DNA of 64,000 nucleotides from Schizophyllum amplum (lineage: Eukaryota; Basidiomycota; Agaricomycetes; Agaricales; Schizophyllaceae), in assembly GCA_007026445.1 (NCBI GenBank), contig VDMD01000002.1, positions 2,728,001 through 2,792,000 on the forward strand, in the 5' to 3' direction. Every line of letters begins with the position of its first letter. Within the stretch, counting starts at the first letter, position 1. The notes under the pieces were generated by a model. That model did not search any database and had not been told where the DNA came from. It saw nothing but the letters and a program-made list of their open reading frames with translations. Below, one piece after another: positions 20,851-32,132 of this stretch. The translations under genes were made by a program, and so were the position numbers.

Positions 20851-22092
20851 ATGGCGCCGCTTATCACTGGAGACCTTTCCAATGTCGACATCTCGATGGA
20901 CGTCGACTCGCCCAGTACCACCTCGTCATCCGTGGCGGCGATGTGGCACACTCTTGTGTTCCCGCGCGTGGAGGAGTCAGACATAGCCTTGGCGCCGCCG
21001 TGCCACATCGACAACCTTCCTCACGAGCTGCTTGACATGGTCATCACGTTCGCCGTCGAGCCGGAGTTGACCTGGCCGGTGAACTTCTACGAGTACAACA
21101 CGAACACCCTACGCGCTATAAAGGATGTGTGCCACACCTGGCGTGCCATATCGCTCCGCCATCCCCCCAGCGTTTACCAGCACATCGCGGTCGGCACTCC
21201 GAGGCCAAAAAAGGGGCAGGAGCAGCCCGTCGTACTCGAGCATAGGAAGGATTGGCTGGCCGAGCATATTCAGCGCTCAGCTGGAAAGCCGCTGCATGTC
21301 ATCATCCAGACTCTCTCGACGCGCATCCCGGACTCCATGGCGCCTCTCTTCGCCATATCTGATCGGTGGGAGTCTGCTGCCATCAACTGCGACATCCACA
21401 TCTGCGTCGACGACCTGGACACCCTCAAGGGCCGTCTACAGCAGCTCCAGCAGCTCACTCTTTGCTACACCTCTGCGTCAGACACCGACACATTCGATTG
21501 TGCCGGCGAGCTCGATTCCCCCCTCGATTTCAGGGTCTTCCAAGACGCACCTCTCCTCACCTCCTTGGAACTACGCGGCCCATTCGGACCTCATATCATC
21601 ACGCCCTTCTTCCCCAAGAATCAGCTCAAGTATCTGAGTTGTGCTGACACCGACGCCTTTGACCTCTTCCTCGTGCTCCTGGATCAGACGGAGAGTCTGT
21701 GTCAGCTTCGCTGGACAGGCAGCTGGTCGGCGGTGGCGCCTAACGATGGCGACATGTGTGAGAGCATCACGCTCCCCCGTCTCACCAAGCTGGCTCTCGG
21801 CCGCGTGCACGACGCCTATAGGTCGGGCGCCCTTGCCAAACTTCACCTGCCCGCGCTGCAGGAGCTTGACCTGCACGAGGCTTACAATGACAAGGAATCC
21901 ATTCACTCCGCCGCAAAAACCGTCGAGCTGCTTAAGAGCCGAGCGACGGTGCCTGACGCTCTCGTTGTGCGCCATACACCTCTGGAGTATGAAGATGGGG
22001 AAACTGAGGAGGACCTGCCGGCCCCTCCTCCGATGCCCTTGCAGTATATGTACGTCGATCACTGTAATACTGTCTTCTTGCCTTGCTCATAG
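20851..22092 (+). CDS. F-box protein 2
   Basis: Probable SCF ubiquitin-ligase substrate receptor; target unknown. An intronless frame of 413 residues from MAPLITGDLSNVDISMDVDS. The F-box follows a short acidic and Ser/Thr-rich lead (CHIDNLPHELLDMVITFAVE, later IKDVCHTWRAISLRHPPSVY). The C-terminal leucine-rich region carries LKYLSCADTDAFDLFLVLLD, LTKLALGRVHDAYRSGALAK and LPALQELDLHEAYNDKES. F-box 3 at 49222-50409 matches it throughout, including the start MAPL and the QHIAVGT and EHIQRSAGKPLH segments. The start was chosen because it lies 58 bp after the TATA box and matches the start of F-box 3. The C-terminal acidic and proline-rich end (EDGETEEDLPAPPPM) is unique to this copy. Confidence 0.86.
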   Translation: MAPLITGDLSNVDISMDVDSPSTTSSSVAAMWHTLVFPRVEESDIALAPPCHIDNLPHELLDMVITFAVEPELTWPVNFYEYNTNTLRAIKDVCHTWRAISLRHPPSVYQHIAVGTPRPKKGQEQPVVLEHRKDWLAEHIQRSAGKPLHVIIQTLSTRIPDSMAPLFAISDRWESAAINCDIHICVDDLDTLKGRLQQLQQLTLCYTSASDTDTFDCAGELDSPLDFRVFQDAPLLTSLELRGPFGPHIITPFFPKNQLKYLSCADTDAFDLFLVLLDQTESLCQLRWTGSWSAVAPNDGDMCESITLPRLTKLALGRVHDAYRSGALAKLHLPALQELDLHEAYNDKESIHSAAKTVELLKSRATVPDALVVRHTPLEYEDGETEEDLPAPPPMPLQYMYVDHCNTVFLPCS

Positions 22093-22799
22093 CCAGTTTT
22101 GCAGTTCTACCACACGAATGTAGAGCAGCAGGCTGCTCTTTCTCTTGTCTTTCTCACTGTCATTCACGCTGTCTCGTTTTCCTTATGTAACGCTGTTCAT
22201 GATTGTCCACATATACATTGTATAGCATTCCTTACCCGGTACCGGTACCCGCGTTACCGAATCATTGTCATTGCATTTCCTGAACACCGCATATTGCTTT
22301 CAAGGACCAGCCAAATGTCTGCGCGTACGAACCTTTCACTCCCTCACTATAACAGCATAGTTTTTGGAGAGCGTTCATATTTCTGGCTGCCTGACATCGC
22401 AGCTCGATGACGCCACAACAACCAGGACTGGTCTTGAGAAGCTCCATTGGACGCGCCGTGTACTTGCCATGCATACAACAATGAACATCGCCCAAGCGTA
22501 GGTTAGCGCGCGCAAGCCGGCAGCGCAAAGGCGCCGCCAAGGGCAGGCAGGTGAGTGAGGGGGGCTCGTGCAGGACGCAAGGGGAAGGAGGAGGGCGACT
22601 ATGCAAGCGAGGGCATACTTGACGCAGCGTCGGGACGTACAATGCAGGTGTCGGAATATGCGAGGCAGATGTCGATATATGCAGTGCGATGATACAACGA
22701 AAAAACGAGAAGCAAACACAAAATCCATAAGAGACAGAGACCACGAGATATGCGACTCAGATGCGGAAAGATCAGGCGTTGGCTGACGCGCGAGCCTGG
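22093..22799. other. Intergenic: convergent 3' regions of F-box 2 and CDC14
   Basis: 707 bp. A plus-strand frame (22099-22410) and minus-strand frames (22268-22914) show no domain. The region should hold both transcript ends. Confidence 0.55.
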
Positions 22800-25062
22800 C
22801 TACGCCACAACGTCCGCGTTGCTGAAGCTGCTCCGCCGACGCCTTGTCGTTCGCAGCCCCGGTCGCTCCGACTTGCTCTTCGGCATGACCACCTCCGTCG
22901 CATTGTTCATCCACCCCTCCGCCGTGTTCGCCTTCTTCAGCGTTACCGAGCTGGCAACCTCGCTCAGCGACGGGTTATGCGTCGGCCGCTTCAGCGTCGG
23001 CAATCGTGAAGGCGTGGGTGATGCTGCAGGCCTGCTGCGTGTGACCCTCGTCGCTGCAGGGTTCAGGGCAGCCTGCGACGCCGTCTTCGTAAGCTTCCTA
23101 GCTGCTGCCGCCTTCGCCGCCGCGGTCGTCTGCTTTTCGGCGGTTTTCGTGAGCTTGGGAGGACCCTGGCCTTTGATGGGTGAGGCAATGTTCGTTGTCG
23201 CATTCGATGGCTGCGTGGGCACGGTCGAGGTAGTCTTCGAGCGCGTGGTGCGGCCGGTGGGTCGCTGTTCAGAGGCAGAGCCACGAGAACCAGGAGGCGG
23301 TACCCTCGAGTTGCGAGACACTCGTCGGGTGCCGACAGGGTGAAGTTCTAGAGCAGGAAGAACGTCGGCTATCTCCTCCTCATCCGATACAGGTGCAACA
23401 CGCTTCGCCGTGGGAGTCTTGCGTGGCTGGCCTGGGGTAGCAATCGCCTTTGCTTTCGCGGCAGCAGCGGCGACATGTCGACTGGGTGTGACTGGCGGAA
23501 GCACAACGTCGGGCGATGTTGAGTGCCCTGTGGGCGTGGTCATGGTTGCCCTTTGCTCGTCCAGGTCCATGGGCTCCGCCGGTGGTGTGGCAGGAGCTAC
23601 AACAGCGGCTGCAGCTGCCGCCGCTTTCGCTTTGGCACTCTCTTTCTTCATCTCGTCCACCGCTGCCCATTTGCTCCACTCCAACTGCTTGAGGTACATG
23701 TACTGTTGTTGCGGACCGACGACACTTCCGGGTCGTACTATGCGCATGAAAGCAATAGCCTCGTTCGCGGTGAAGCCGTATTTCCAGATCATATACGCCC
23801 CAATCAACGTTCCTGTCCGACCGAGACCTGCTTTACACTGTACATGGTCAGTACAAAAAGCATTTCAGAGTAGATGTGTCACTTACGTGCACAGCAACTA
23901 CGCCCCCATTCTCGATGATGCGGTCGGACGTGTCCAGGAACTCTCGGACAATCTCGTCCGTCGGGTTCGTCCCATCGTCGAAGTATAGTTCCATGTGGTC
24001 AATACCATTCTCCAAGAAATGATTTCGGTCGTACAGCTCAGTGTTCAACCTGACCACCAGTTTGACGCCTCGCTTCTGGAAGTATTCCAGGCAGTTCTTG
24101 AACGGCTGCGGTAGCCTGCGCTGCAAAGCGAGATTTGAACCTGAACTTGACGACGTAGAACTGGACAGCGCGTTGTTCTCCTTCGCCTCCTTCTCTTTCT
24201 TGAGCCAATTCGTCTCCACAGGGGACGCGAACGCGATGAACTTGGGGGTAATCCAGTTCCAGTCCCCGTTCTCCACCTTCTCGTAATATTCGTAGTCTTC
24301 GACGTCGAACTCGTTCATGTCGCACAGTCCGTTCTGTTGTGCCTTCCAGACGCCCCACAAGCAGTCCTGGATGCTGAGGTTGAAGTCGGAGGGCCCACGG
24401 CCGGCGTCCCGGAATGGCATAAACTCCATTTCGGAGATCGGGTGGAAAGCCTCCCAGGGAGCGCGTCGTAGTACGATCAACTGACAAGTAGGTTAGCCAC
24501 ACAGAGCAATCCGAGCTGCCATTGTCACGCACCACGTAGAGAGCCATGATCAACGCAGCATTCGCCTTCCGTCGCGCGTCGCTCGAGGAATACAACACGA
24601 GTCGGTAGTCACGCAGCGCCTCTTCCTGCGCGGCACCAAATGTCAGCACGTGAGTGGCATGAGGCCGCACTGTGGCGACGCACCTCGAGCAGCTCGTGGA
24701 TCAGAATGCACGCCTTGTACACCATCGCCATGTTGAGCGGACCCCAGTCCTGGAAGAAGGAGAGATAGAGAAGCTGGTCGTCGAGGGTGAAGTAATAGTA
24801 GTTCGCGCCCTCGTCGGGCGACGCGGATGGCCCGCCTCTTGGACGCGACCGGACGCGGGGGTTGTAGTCGGCGAGTTCGTCGTTCAGCTTGTCTGGGTGT
24901 GGCGCTGGGTTTCCCGCAAAGGTCGTGAAGTACAGCCTGTGGATCGCGGACAGTCGTGTCAGCGCTCAGTCGAGCATACGCGCCGTGTGGCGCGCCTATT
25001 GGATAGAACACGCACCTGTCGGCGAAGTGACACAGCGGCTCGCAGACGGGGGGAGGAGCCAT
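22800..25062 (-). CDS. CDC14: CDC14-type dual-specificity protein phosphatase
   Basis: Phosphatase that reverses CDK phosphorylation during mitotic exit, usually sequestered in the nucleolus. At least six exons. Exon 1 begins [16 protein letters not shown] at 25062. The N-terminal DSP-like domain includes [34 protein letters not shown] and DYRLVLYSS. The exon from about 24,478 holds [20 protein letters not shown] and [16 protein letters not shown]. The catalytic domain includes [14 protein letters not shown] and the CX5R signature CKAGLGRTG, followed by [20 protein letters not shown] and [12 protein letters not shown]. An intron falls between the conserved His and the catalytic Cys. The C-terminal tail of about 280 residues is Ala/Thr/Lys-rich and disordered, with many SP/TP sites that fit CDK regulation. 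Confidence 0.95.
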
Positions 25063-25468
25063 TTCCGCGGGAAAGAGCGGCGCGCTGCGGCGGATATGAT
25101 GGTGAGAGGACAAGGAGCGCCAACCGCAAATCCGAACGCGACGCCCGACGGTGGCCCAAACGGGCGGGCTGCACGTGATCCCGGAGGTCAAGCACGAGCA
25201 AATACGCCTGATCGCGTCACTCTCATTCCCTTTCTCGGAGCCGAAGGGCCCGTGCGTGTTGCCCATTGTTCGGCGGTCCATGATCTATTAATGTGGTATG
25301 TGATTGTAAGCCTGTATATCTACGCCAGTGAGTAAAAGTATCCCGCGAGAGCGGTAGCATCGAGCCCCACGTCTGCGAATAGATACTTGAGAGAATTCGT
25401 GCAGGGTGTCATAGAACAAGTGAGTAACGTCGATAGCAAAGATTTATGTAGATGAAAGTTCGTGCCGT
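25063..25468. other. Intergenic: CDC14 promoter and channel-gene 3' region
   Basis: 406 bp without a gene; upstream region of CDC14 and transcript end of the MscS-type channel gene. Confidence 0.6.
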
Positions 25469-28408
25469 CTATGTCGCAGCAACACCACGCGCGGCACCCT
25501 TACGACTCCTGCTCTTGCGCGCGCGCAGCATATGGCTCGTGTGCACCGACGCTGGCGGCTTGAACCCAAGCATCGTCTTGACCTCCGACTGCGGCTGCTG
25601 CTGCTCCTCCGCCACCTCCTCCGCCGCGTCCTCGCCCTCGCCCGCCGGGTCGTTGTACTCGGGCACGTACTGCTGCGTCACTGGGTCGGCGTACACAACC
25701 GGGATCGTCGCGTTGTAGCACGTGATGTCCAGCTGGTTGCAGAAGTACTGCACCGCGGCGTGGAACGCCGTCTTGCGGGCCATGCGGAGGCCCCAGTCTT
25801 GCCAGGTGCCGTTGTGCCCGATACCAATGGTGAGCTCGATGTAGCGCTGGTAGTCGAAGTGCTGGAGGACGATCATCGTGGAGGGGTCGAACCAGCGGTT
25901 CTGCTCCGTCGCGAGCCACTCATTCAGCATCTTCTCCAGCTCATCGAGCTTCGACATGGGGGTGTCCCACGAGACCTGCATCTCAAGGTTCTCGAACATG
26001 TTCCCGCTGCGGCGGACGTTGGTGCTTGACGGTTATCAGCAGCAGCCAGTATATGCTGGACGGATGCTCACATAAACTTGGTCGACAGCGTGCTGTTGAA
26101 GTAGTACGTCTCCGTCCCGTCCACACGCGTGAACAAAGTCGCAAATAGACCCATTTTCTTCACGAAGAAGATCTCATCTGGAAACAGATGAGCAGACGCC
26201 ACAGCGACGACGATATACACTCACCATCAACAAAGCACATATCACCCGTGTCGTACGGGTGTGTCACGAACAAGAACATGATCGCGTCGAACGCGTTACT
26301 CGCTGTTGACTTGAAGATGAAACTGGCCGCAATACCGATCGAGTACACGCTCGTCAAACTCGAGTCGATGTCGACGCCGAAGATGCTGAGCGAGATGAAG
26401 AACAGGACGACGAGCGCGAAGAACAGCAGAATCTTGTCTAGTGTCTTCAAAGCGGAGCCGACGTCGCGCATGGAACGCGAGAGGAAGCGACGCTCTTTGT
26501 ACACCATAACGAGGGTGTCCTTGATCTCAGCTCGAGACAGGTCACCATTATTGTCCTTGTCAAAGACGCGGAAGCCCTTCTGAGCTTCCTCAGCCGACTG
26601 GAAGGCAGGCGTGAAATCCTCGGGCAGGAGATACGAGCGCTTAGGGTGCTTGAGCCGGCTGTAGATAGACCGGGCGAGACGCTGCATCAACAGTCAGGAC
26701 GAGAGCGATCCGGCATGGTATATCATGTATGCGTACCTTTGCCTCGCTCGCACTGTTCACGTTCCAGCTGAGGCCGTTGTCGTTCTCCTCGCCCTTGATA
26801 TTACGCGCATCGTGGAGAACAGCAGTCTTAAGAACCTTCGCCGCCTGCATGATCACCTCGGGCGTCTCGTCACCAGCACGGGCAGGTGGGTACCGATGCG
26901 GAGAGGGTGTGCTCGTAGACGCAGGGGTCATGGGGCGCGATGTACCGGCCATAAGCTCCATATCCTGATCGTTACGCGATGACGAAGTGCCCTTGCCAAA
27001 GAAACCGTGCGTGCTCTTCTTCTTACCCTTGCTCTTCTTGTCGCGCGAGACCAGGGTGCGGTCTTTGTCCGACTCGCCGTCCGCGTCGTGGCCGTCGTCA
27101 GTGGCGATCTCGCGACTGTTGCGCTGCTCGCGGCGTTTCTTGACGCCGAAGTCGAACGCAGTTTTCTCGAGGGTGGGCGTGTGGAAGCCGAACTTGTTGA
27201 ACCCGGACGCGCGGTTGGAACGCGGCTTGGGTTGGTAGTCGCGAAGGACTTCGATGACACGCAGGGTCTGTGCGACATTGTCGATACGCTCCTTGAACGC
27301 AGTGCGGTGGAACGCGAACGCAATGGCATGGGAGAGCATCTTCTGCAGACAGACGACAAGAGCGAAGAAGAACAGGAACTCGATGACTTGGTAGACCTGC
27401 GACAGGGTCAGCACCGTACAGCGCGCAGCACACCCGTACACACCCTGTCCAGATAAGGAGCCGGGCTCGTCTCCTCGTTGTCAAGGTTGTAGAGCTTGAA
27501 GATGTGCGCGAAGATGATGACCCAGCTCGCCCAGCCGCTTGCGGCGTAGAGCACGGGCTTGAACGTGTTCTTGACAGAATCATAGAGCTCGACGCGAGAC
27601 TTGATGTACTCGCTGACGTGGCCCCACACCAGCGAGATGAAGAACGTGACGAGGATAGGTATCACGTCCACAATCATTGCCAGATACCAAGAGATCATCA
27701 TGTTGGCGGCGGCCCAGAACAGCCAGGCCTGCACATTGTCCTTGACGTAGCGGCGCTCGTCCGTGGGGTCCTTCTCGTACCAGTAGAAGTGGATGAGGAG
27801 CGCGGGGGTGACGAGGATGCCAGCGAGGAAGGTCGAGCCGATGAGCGTTGAGAATAGCAGGGTCATGATACTGTGAGGGACCCAGTGAGCAACGCGCGCG
27901 CGGTGCAGGAGAGGGTAGCCTACCGCTTGAAGCCCCAGCCAGTACGCTTGCGATGGATACCCATCTGCTCCTCGTACTTGTGCTCCTCCTCCTCCAGGTC
28001 ATCATCGTCGGACCAGTCGTAGAGCTCGTCCTCGTCGTCCGTGGTGGCAATGGAGGCAGTCTCGGCGTCAAAGTGCTTGTCGTGGTACTCGGGCGCGGAC
28101 ATGTCGTTGAGATAGTGGACGCTGGGCTTGCTGCGGTCATGGTCTGGGTGGCGCTCGGCCGCTGCGGCTGCGGCCTTTTCGTCGAGGTGCTCGTCGGAGA
28201 GCATGTTGACCCTGCTGCGATATGCGGGCGAGGGCGGGAGCTCGCCGAACTCGCTATCGTCGAGGCGGAGGTTGGAGGATGAAGGGGCCTGGCGGTATGG
28301 GGGAGAAGGACAGGCGTCTCGCTGATTCTGGAGATCCTCTGCGCTCGTGGAAAAGAAATTGTCCCGCGGTTCGCCGGGCTTGAGCCGGTCCTCGTTGTTG
28401 TTGGCCAT
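25469..28408 (-). CDS. EF-hand MscS-type mechanosensitive ion channel
   Basis: Probable fungal Msy1/Msy2-type channel of ER or internal membranes, with roles in osmotic and calcium homeostasis in studied yeasts. Seven or so exons. Exon 1 (28408 to about 27,920) is a hydrophilic, acidic N-terminus of about 160 residues ending GIHRKRTGWGFKR. The next exons encode transmembrane helices (FSTLIGSTFLAGILVTPALL, WLFWAAANMMISWYLAMIVD, VIEFLFFFALVVCLQKMLSH). A charged linker follows, then an EF-hand loop DKDNNGDLSRAEI with all calcium-ligand positions filled. The MscS pore region is FGVDIDSSLTSVYSIGIAAS and SNAFDAIMFLFVTHPYDTGD. A C-terminal cytoplasmic domain and an acidic Gln-rich tail run to 25469. 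The layout of EF-hand then pore matches fungal MscS homologues. Confidence 0.92.
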
Positions 28409-28728
28409 GATGCCCGGACTCCAACCGGACTCTGGCTTGGCGGCAAGAGGTGAGTGCTGGTGAGTGACTGTGGTGCAAAGAGCGGAGGGTAGGGTGTGCT
28501 AAAGCAAAGTAACCAACAATAAATCCAAGCAACCCGCAAGTCGTCTGCGCTGACAGTGACCCTGCAATTACAAATGGAGACGCATGCTAACCATCCGCAT
28601 GTTTACCGCTGTTTGCTCCCCCTTTTCCGCTCCATTATTCTCCTTGTCATTCCGCGACAGGTCTCCGCGACAAGCATCTCGATATGTCGCGCTCCGCGCT
28701 GCGATGACCTCACTGGCCCGCGGACCCG

Positions 28729-28736
28729 TATATTTA
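28729..28736 (+). promoter_or_regulatory. TATA-like element before the coiled-coil gene
   Basis: tatattta lies 44 bp upstream of the ATG at 28780, in the 371-bp divergent interval shared with the channel gene. Confidence 0.35.
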
Positions 28737-28779
28737 TGCTGTGGCGCGCGTGCAGCAGCACAACTCTGAACTATCAGCC

Positions 28780-29406
28780 ATGTCGCAGCCCATCAGCACC
28801 ACCACCCCCGCCGACGTGCTCAAGCAAATTGAAAAGGATGTGGACAAGAACGAGAAGACCGAGTCCAAAGCGGTCAAACACGCTATGAAGGATCTCGCAC
28901 ACCTCGAGAAGACCGTAAACAAGTCCGCCAAGGTACGCATCCACGGCTACCTAACCACTTAATTTCTCGCTCATCATCTGTTCCCCTCTGCGCAGACTTC
29001 GGACAAGGCGTCCCACACTCTCGCCAAGACGGAGAAGAAGGAGTCGGCTGCCGCAAAAGCCATCGCTCAAGCGAACCACAAGCACGACGCAGCTGTCGGG
29101 AACGTCAACAAGGCGCAGGAGGATTTGAAGGTACGCTCCGCCGCCCTGCGCCGTCCATGACGATGCTCAATTCCATGCCCTCAGATCAAGCATCAGCGTC
29201 AGGACACCCTGCGCCACAAGCTGGAGGGCAAGAAAGCAGAGGTAGACCAGGTCCTCGCCACCGCTGATCAACATCACGTACGTGATCGTACTATCGTAAA
29301 GTCGCGGCTGCTGACTTCTTTTGCGCAGCGCGAGCGCGAGTCCAGGCTTGCACAAGTCCATTCCGCAAGAGCAGGCTCGCCAACTGCCAGCGCCGGGACT
29401 GCTTGA
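28780..29406 (+). CDS. Small charged coiled-coil protein, function unknown
   Basis: Four exons with clean splice sites, 28780-28932, 28996-29130, 29185-29277 and 29329-29406, give 152 residues in frame. All three introns are phase 0. The protein starts MSQPISTTTPADVLKQIEKD and is rich in Lys, Glu, Ala and His. It has heptad-like stretches (KHAMKDLAHLEKTVNKSAK, HTLAKTEKKESAAAKAIAQA) that predict one long helix or coiled coil, followed by a short Ala/Gly/Ser tail. There is no signal peptide and no catalytic motif. I recognise no named family. It is divergent with the MscS-type channel gene. Confidence 0.78.
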
Positions 29407-30325
29407 GCTCGCTCGACGTCCGTTATACCAACTCTAGCGCTCCCTCCGTTCTCCTCGTCAACTTCCCATTTCTCGATGGACCGGATCTGGGCAGAATCTG
29501 GATTATACCGCTGTACTCCTGTTGAATTGGTCGGTGTACTGTATGTAAAGTAGTCACACTTGTATGTTAGTGTATCAGGTTATCATCCACGCGAGCTCGA
29601 AAAGAAAGGGCCCTCGAACGCAATCGTTGTCCAGATAATCGCAAGCGAGGATGGGCACAGAGCGCAGCGCCGCTCAGCGCTCAGCCTCGCAGTGACCGTG
29701 ACATGAACATCGAACAAACGGAAAACACGTGATTACCGGCACCTTCCCGTGGTGGCAACAAACAGACGCATACAGAGATCTCTTCCCTTTATCCCACCCA
29801 CAGGTCCTTCTTCGCGTTGCTTGCCCTTTCTCGAGGGCGCCCTGGATCGCCCATACGAGCGCTCGCTGTGTGTATACGACTTAATGTGATTGTGATGACT
29901 CAGATGAGAAGCTTGTGTGGCCAACACGCCTTCTACACGCGCAGGATGGTCCAAGTGTCACACAGCCGGTTGCCTAGGTTCGCCTGCGAAGCTGTGAGTT
30001 GGACCAAGAAAGCTCGTGCACCTCACACAGAACGTAGCTCCTGGCTACGCACAGCCGGTAACCGAGCCCTGCATTCCTGGATAACTCACACTTTGGCGCC
30101 AGGCGCCTGCTTCTCGATGGCTTCCCACCCTTGCAGCTTTAGGGTCACAAAGGCGCCTCATTTGGGGCACTTCACACATGAATTCTCCGTGCGAACACGA
30201 AGACCCTTTCAAGAACACACAAACTGAATACGCGTCCCCGAGGCCATGGCTTTCATGACCGCCATTGTTGGTTGATGCACGACTTCTGCATGAGGCTTGT
30301 AACATGCGCTTATTGTTTGATCCCC
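29407..30325. other. Intergenic, no gene supported
   Basis: 919 bp. A plus-strand frame at 29817-30227 has no domain, codon pattern or splice sites that would make it a gene. The right part is the promoter region of the gene at 30476. Confidence 0.5.
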
Positions 30326-30333
30326 TATAAAAG
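30326..30333 (+). promoter_or_regulatory. TATA box of the gene at 30476
   Basis: The consensus tataaaag lies about 145 bp before the ATG, leaving room for a 5' UTR of some 110 bp. Confidence 0.6.
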
Positions 30334-30411
30334 GCCAGCCGTCTTCTGGTCTAGGATAGATCTGCTTTCCCTGACCCCCCTCGAACACGACCACTTCACT
30401 TCGCCTCACTT

Positions 30412-30447
30412 CTCTTCCACTTCTACTTCCACTTCCACTTCACTTCA
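30412..30447 (+). repeat. CTTCCA-type microsatellite in the 5' UTR
   Basis: Imperfect tandem hexamers of cttcca/cttcta type lie between the TATA box and the start codon, making a pyrimidine-rich leader typical of strongly expressed fungal promoters. Its length probably varies between strains. Confidence 0.5.
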
Positions 30448-30475
30448 CATCCGAAACGATCCTTCACCTGTAATC

Positions 30476-31746
30476 ATGAACATCGCGAGCCCTATGAATG
30501 CGCATGCGCGGCGTCTTTCGTACAATGGCGACCACTCACCCTTCGCTGGTCCTAACTTCGCGGTGGGCAGCCCGTCTCGCCCTCCATACGAAATACATGG
30601 CACGCCCTACTATCCCGAGCCCGCCCAACTAGGCGGCTATCAATTCGGCCACCACGCATCTCCTGGCATGGTGTCTAATCAGTCGTTCCCTACGATGGAG
30701 CAGCAGTACGGTGCGTCATGCCATGCCACTCACGCGTTGCTTTCCTGACTTACCACGTTCACAGATAGCAGCCCGTACTCTCACGCTAGCGACCTCGCGC
30801 CGGCGCGGGGTGGCTTCGGCGCGGCCTCCATGTCTCCTGCATACTCTCCTTACCCTCTCCACTCTGAGCCGCCGGTTATTCCGGGTCAGGCGCGCAGGCG
30901 CTTGCACTCCTTCACGGGCAACGCGAGCCCATACACCCCTCCCATGGACAGTCGTCTACACATGGAGGAGCACACAGGTGCTTTTCCCTCGCGCCAGCGC
31001 CGCGGGTCAATTGGCGTCTACACGCCCACGACCCCGAGGCATCACCGTGGCTTCTGTAGGTCCACATACCCCGCTTCTGCTACAGGGGACGCTCACACGC
31101 TCGCTTCTGTTACAGCTACGGACGACTTCTCGCGCACTCGTGGTATCGTGCACGATGCGTCCTACGATAATGGACGCCGTCGTGGGCGACGCAAGTCGAT
31201 CTACAACGGCCCCACGGACCAGCTCTACCAGCAGAACCGGTCGTCGAGCTGCGTGCAGTTCGCATACCCGGAGGCGGTCCACATGTCCCCTGGTATGTTC
31301 AACAACAATATCAAGTTCCGGTCCCGAGGCGAGATCGAAAGCGGCATCCGCTTGCGCGACCTCCTCCACGACCGCGTCGAGATGTCATCGAAGTACCGCT
31401 ACAAGGTGCATGCGTCGTCTATGAGGACCGTGCGGATAGGCGTGAGTGTGGTGTAGTAACCCAGTCTTCTCACATGGCTGACAATTGCAACAGTGGCCTG
31501 GGCACCCGCCGTCTACCTTCACCATTGAGTTCCCCTGCCGGCGCGGGCAAATCGACCTTCAAGGCCTCGCCAGAAACCTGGCGAAAGCCTGCGAGATCTA
31601 CTTCATGGTGCGTCCATTCCTCTCGACCGCGAAGCGCTTATTCACGTATTGCGTAGACCTCGGTGAACGAGCCCATTGCTTGGGATAGGCTCAAACTGTA
31701 CTGTATCCGCGATATCGCGGGCGTGTGGCTCGTTAGCCTGCACTGA
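30476..31746 (+). CDS. Protein with Ser/Pro/Tyr-rich N-terminus and conserved C-terminal domain, function unknown
   Basis: About five exons. The first starts MNIASPMNAHARRLSYNGDH and ends near 30,710 (FPTMEQQY). The second, from about 30,765, continues the low-complexity region (SPAYSPYPLHSEPPVIPGQA). The third, from about 31,117, carries FSRTRGIVHDASYDNGRRR and GIRLRDLLHDRVEMSSKYRY. The fourth gives WPGHPPSTFTIEFPCRRGQI, then DLQGLARNLAKACEIYFM. The last, from about 31,650, reads TSVNEPIAWDRLKLYCIRDI and ends AGVWLVSLH at 31746. The N-terminal half is disordered, and the C-terminal half looks like a compact domain rich in aromatics. It resembles uncharacterised basidiomycete proteins, but I cannot name the domain. 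It has no signal peptide or membrane segment. Confidence 0.72.
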
Positions 31747-32132
31747 TCCCGTTGACCGGTCTGCTGCACTGTACTTGTATTCCTTGCTCTGTGCCTCGCT
31801 ACTCGTTATTTATTCCCGTACTTATCGATTGTATCTTATTACTGTATCCAGGATGAGTGGAAGTATATGTATACTAGAATCTGACTTGATCTCATGCGCA
31901 GCTGCGCTAGTTCACAAGGCATGCGCTGTACAACGGTACTTACAAGTAGTGAGTCTTTGTCTGTCTCCTTTGGGAAGTCGGGCCGAACGGGTTTACGGCG
32001 GCGGCGTGGCCGGCAACCTTCCGAACTCGCACCCCACCATCGTGTACACCGGCGATTCAGCGCTTGACGGCATCGTGGTATCTACTATCACAACAAGAGT
32101 CGAGCATTGCTGTCTCTGCTTGAAGCGCCGAA
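31747..32132. other. Intergenic between two plus-strand genes
   Basis: 386 bp; holds the 3' end of the gene at 30476 and the promoter of the gene at 32133. No further gene visible. Confidence 0.55.

Noticed and set aside
25532..26029. Plus-strand 165-codon frame
   Set aside because: Antisense of the C-terminal exon of the MscS-type channel.
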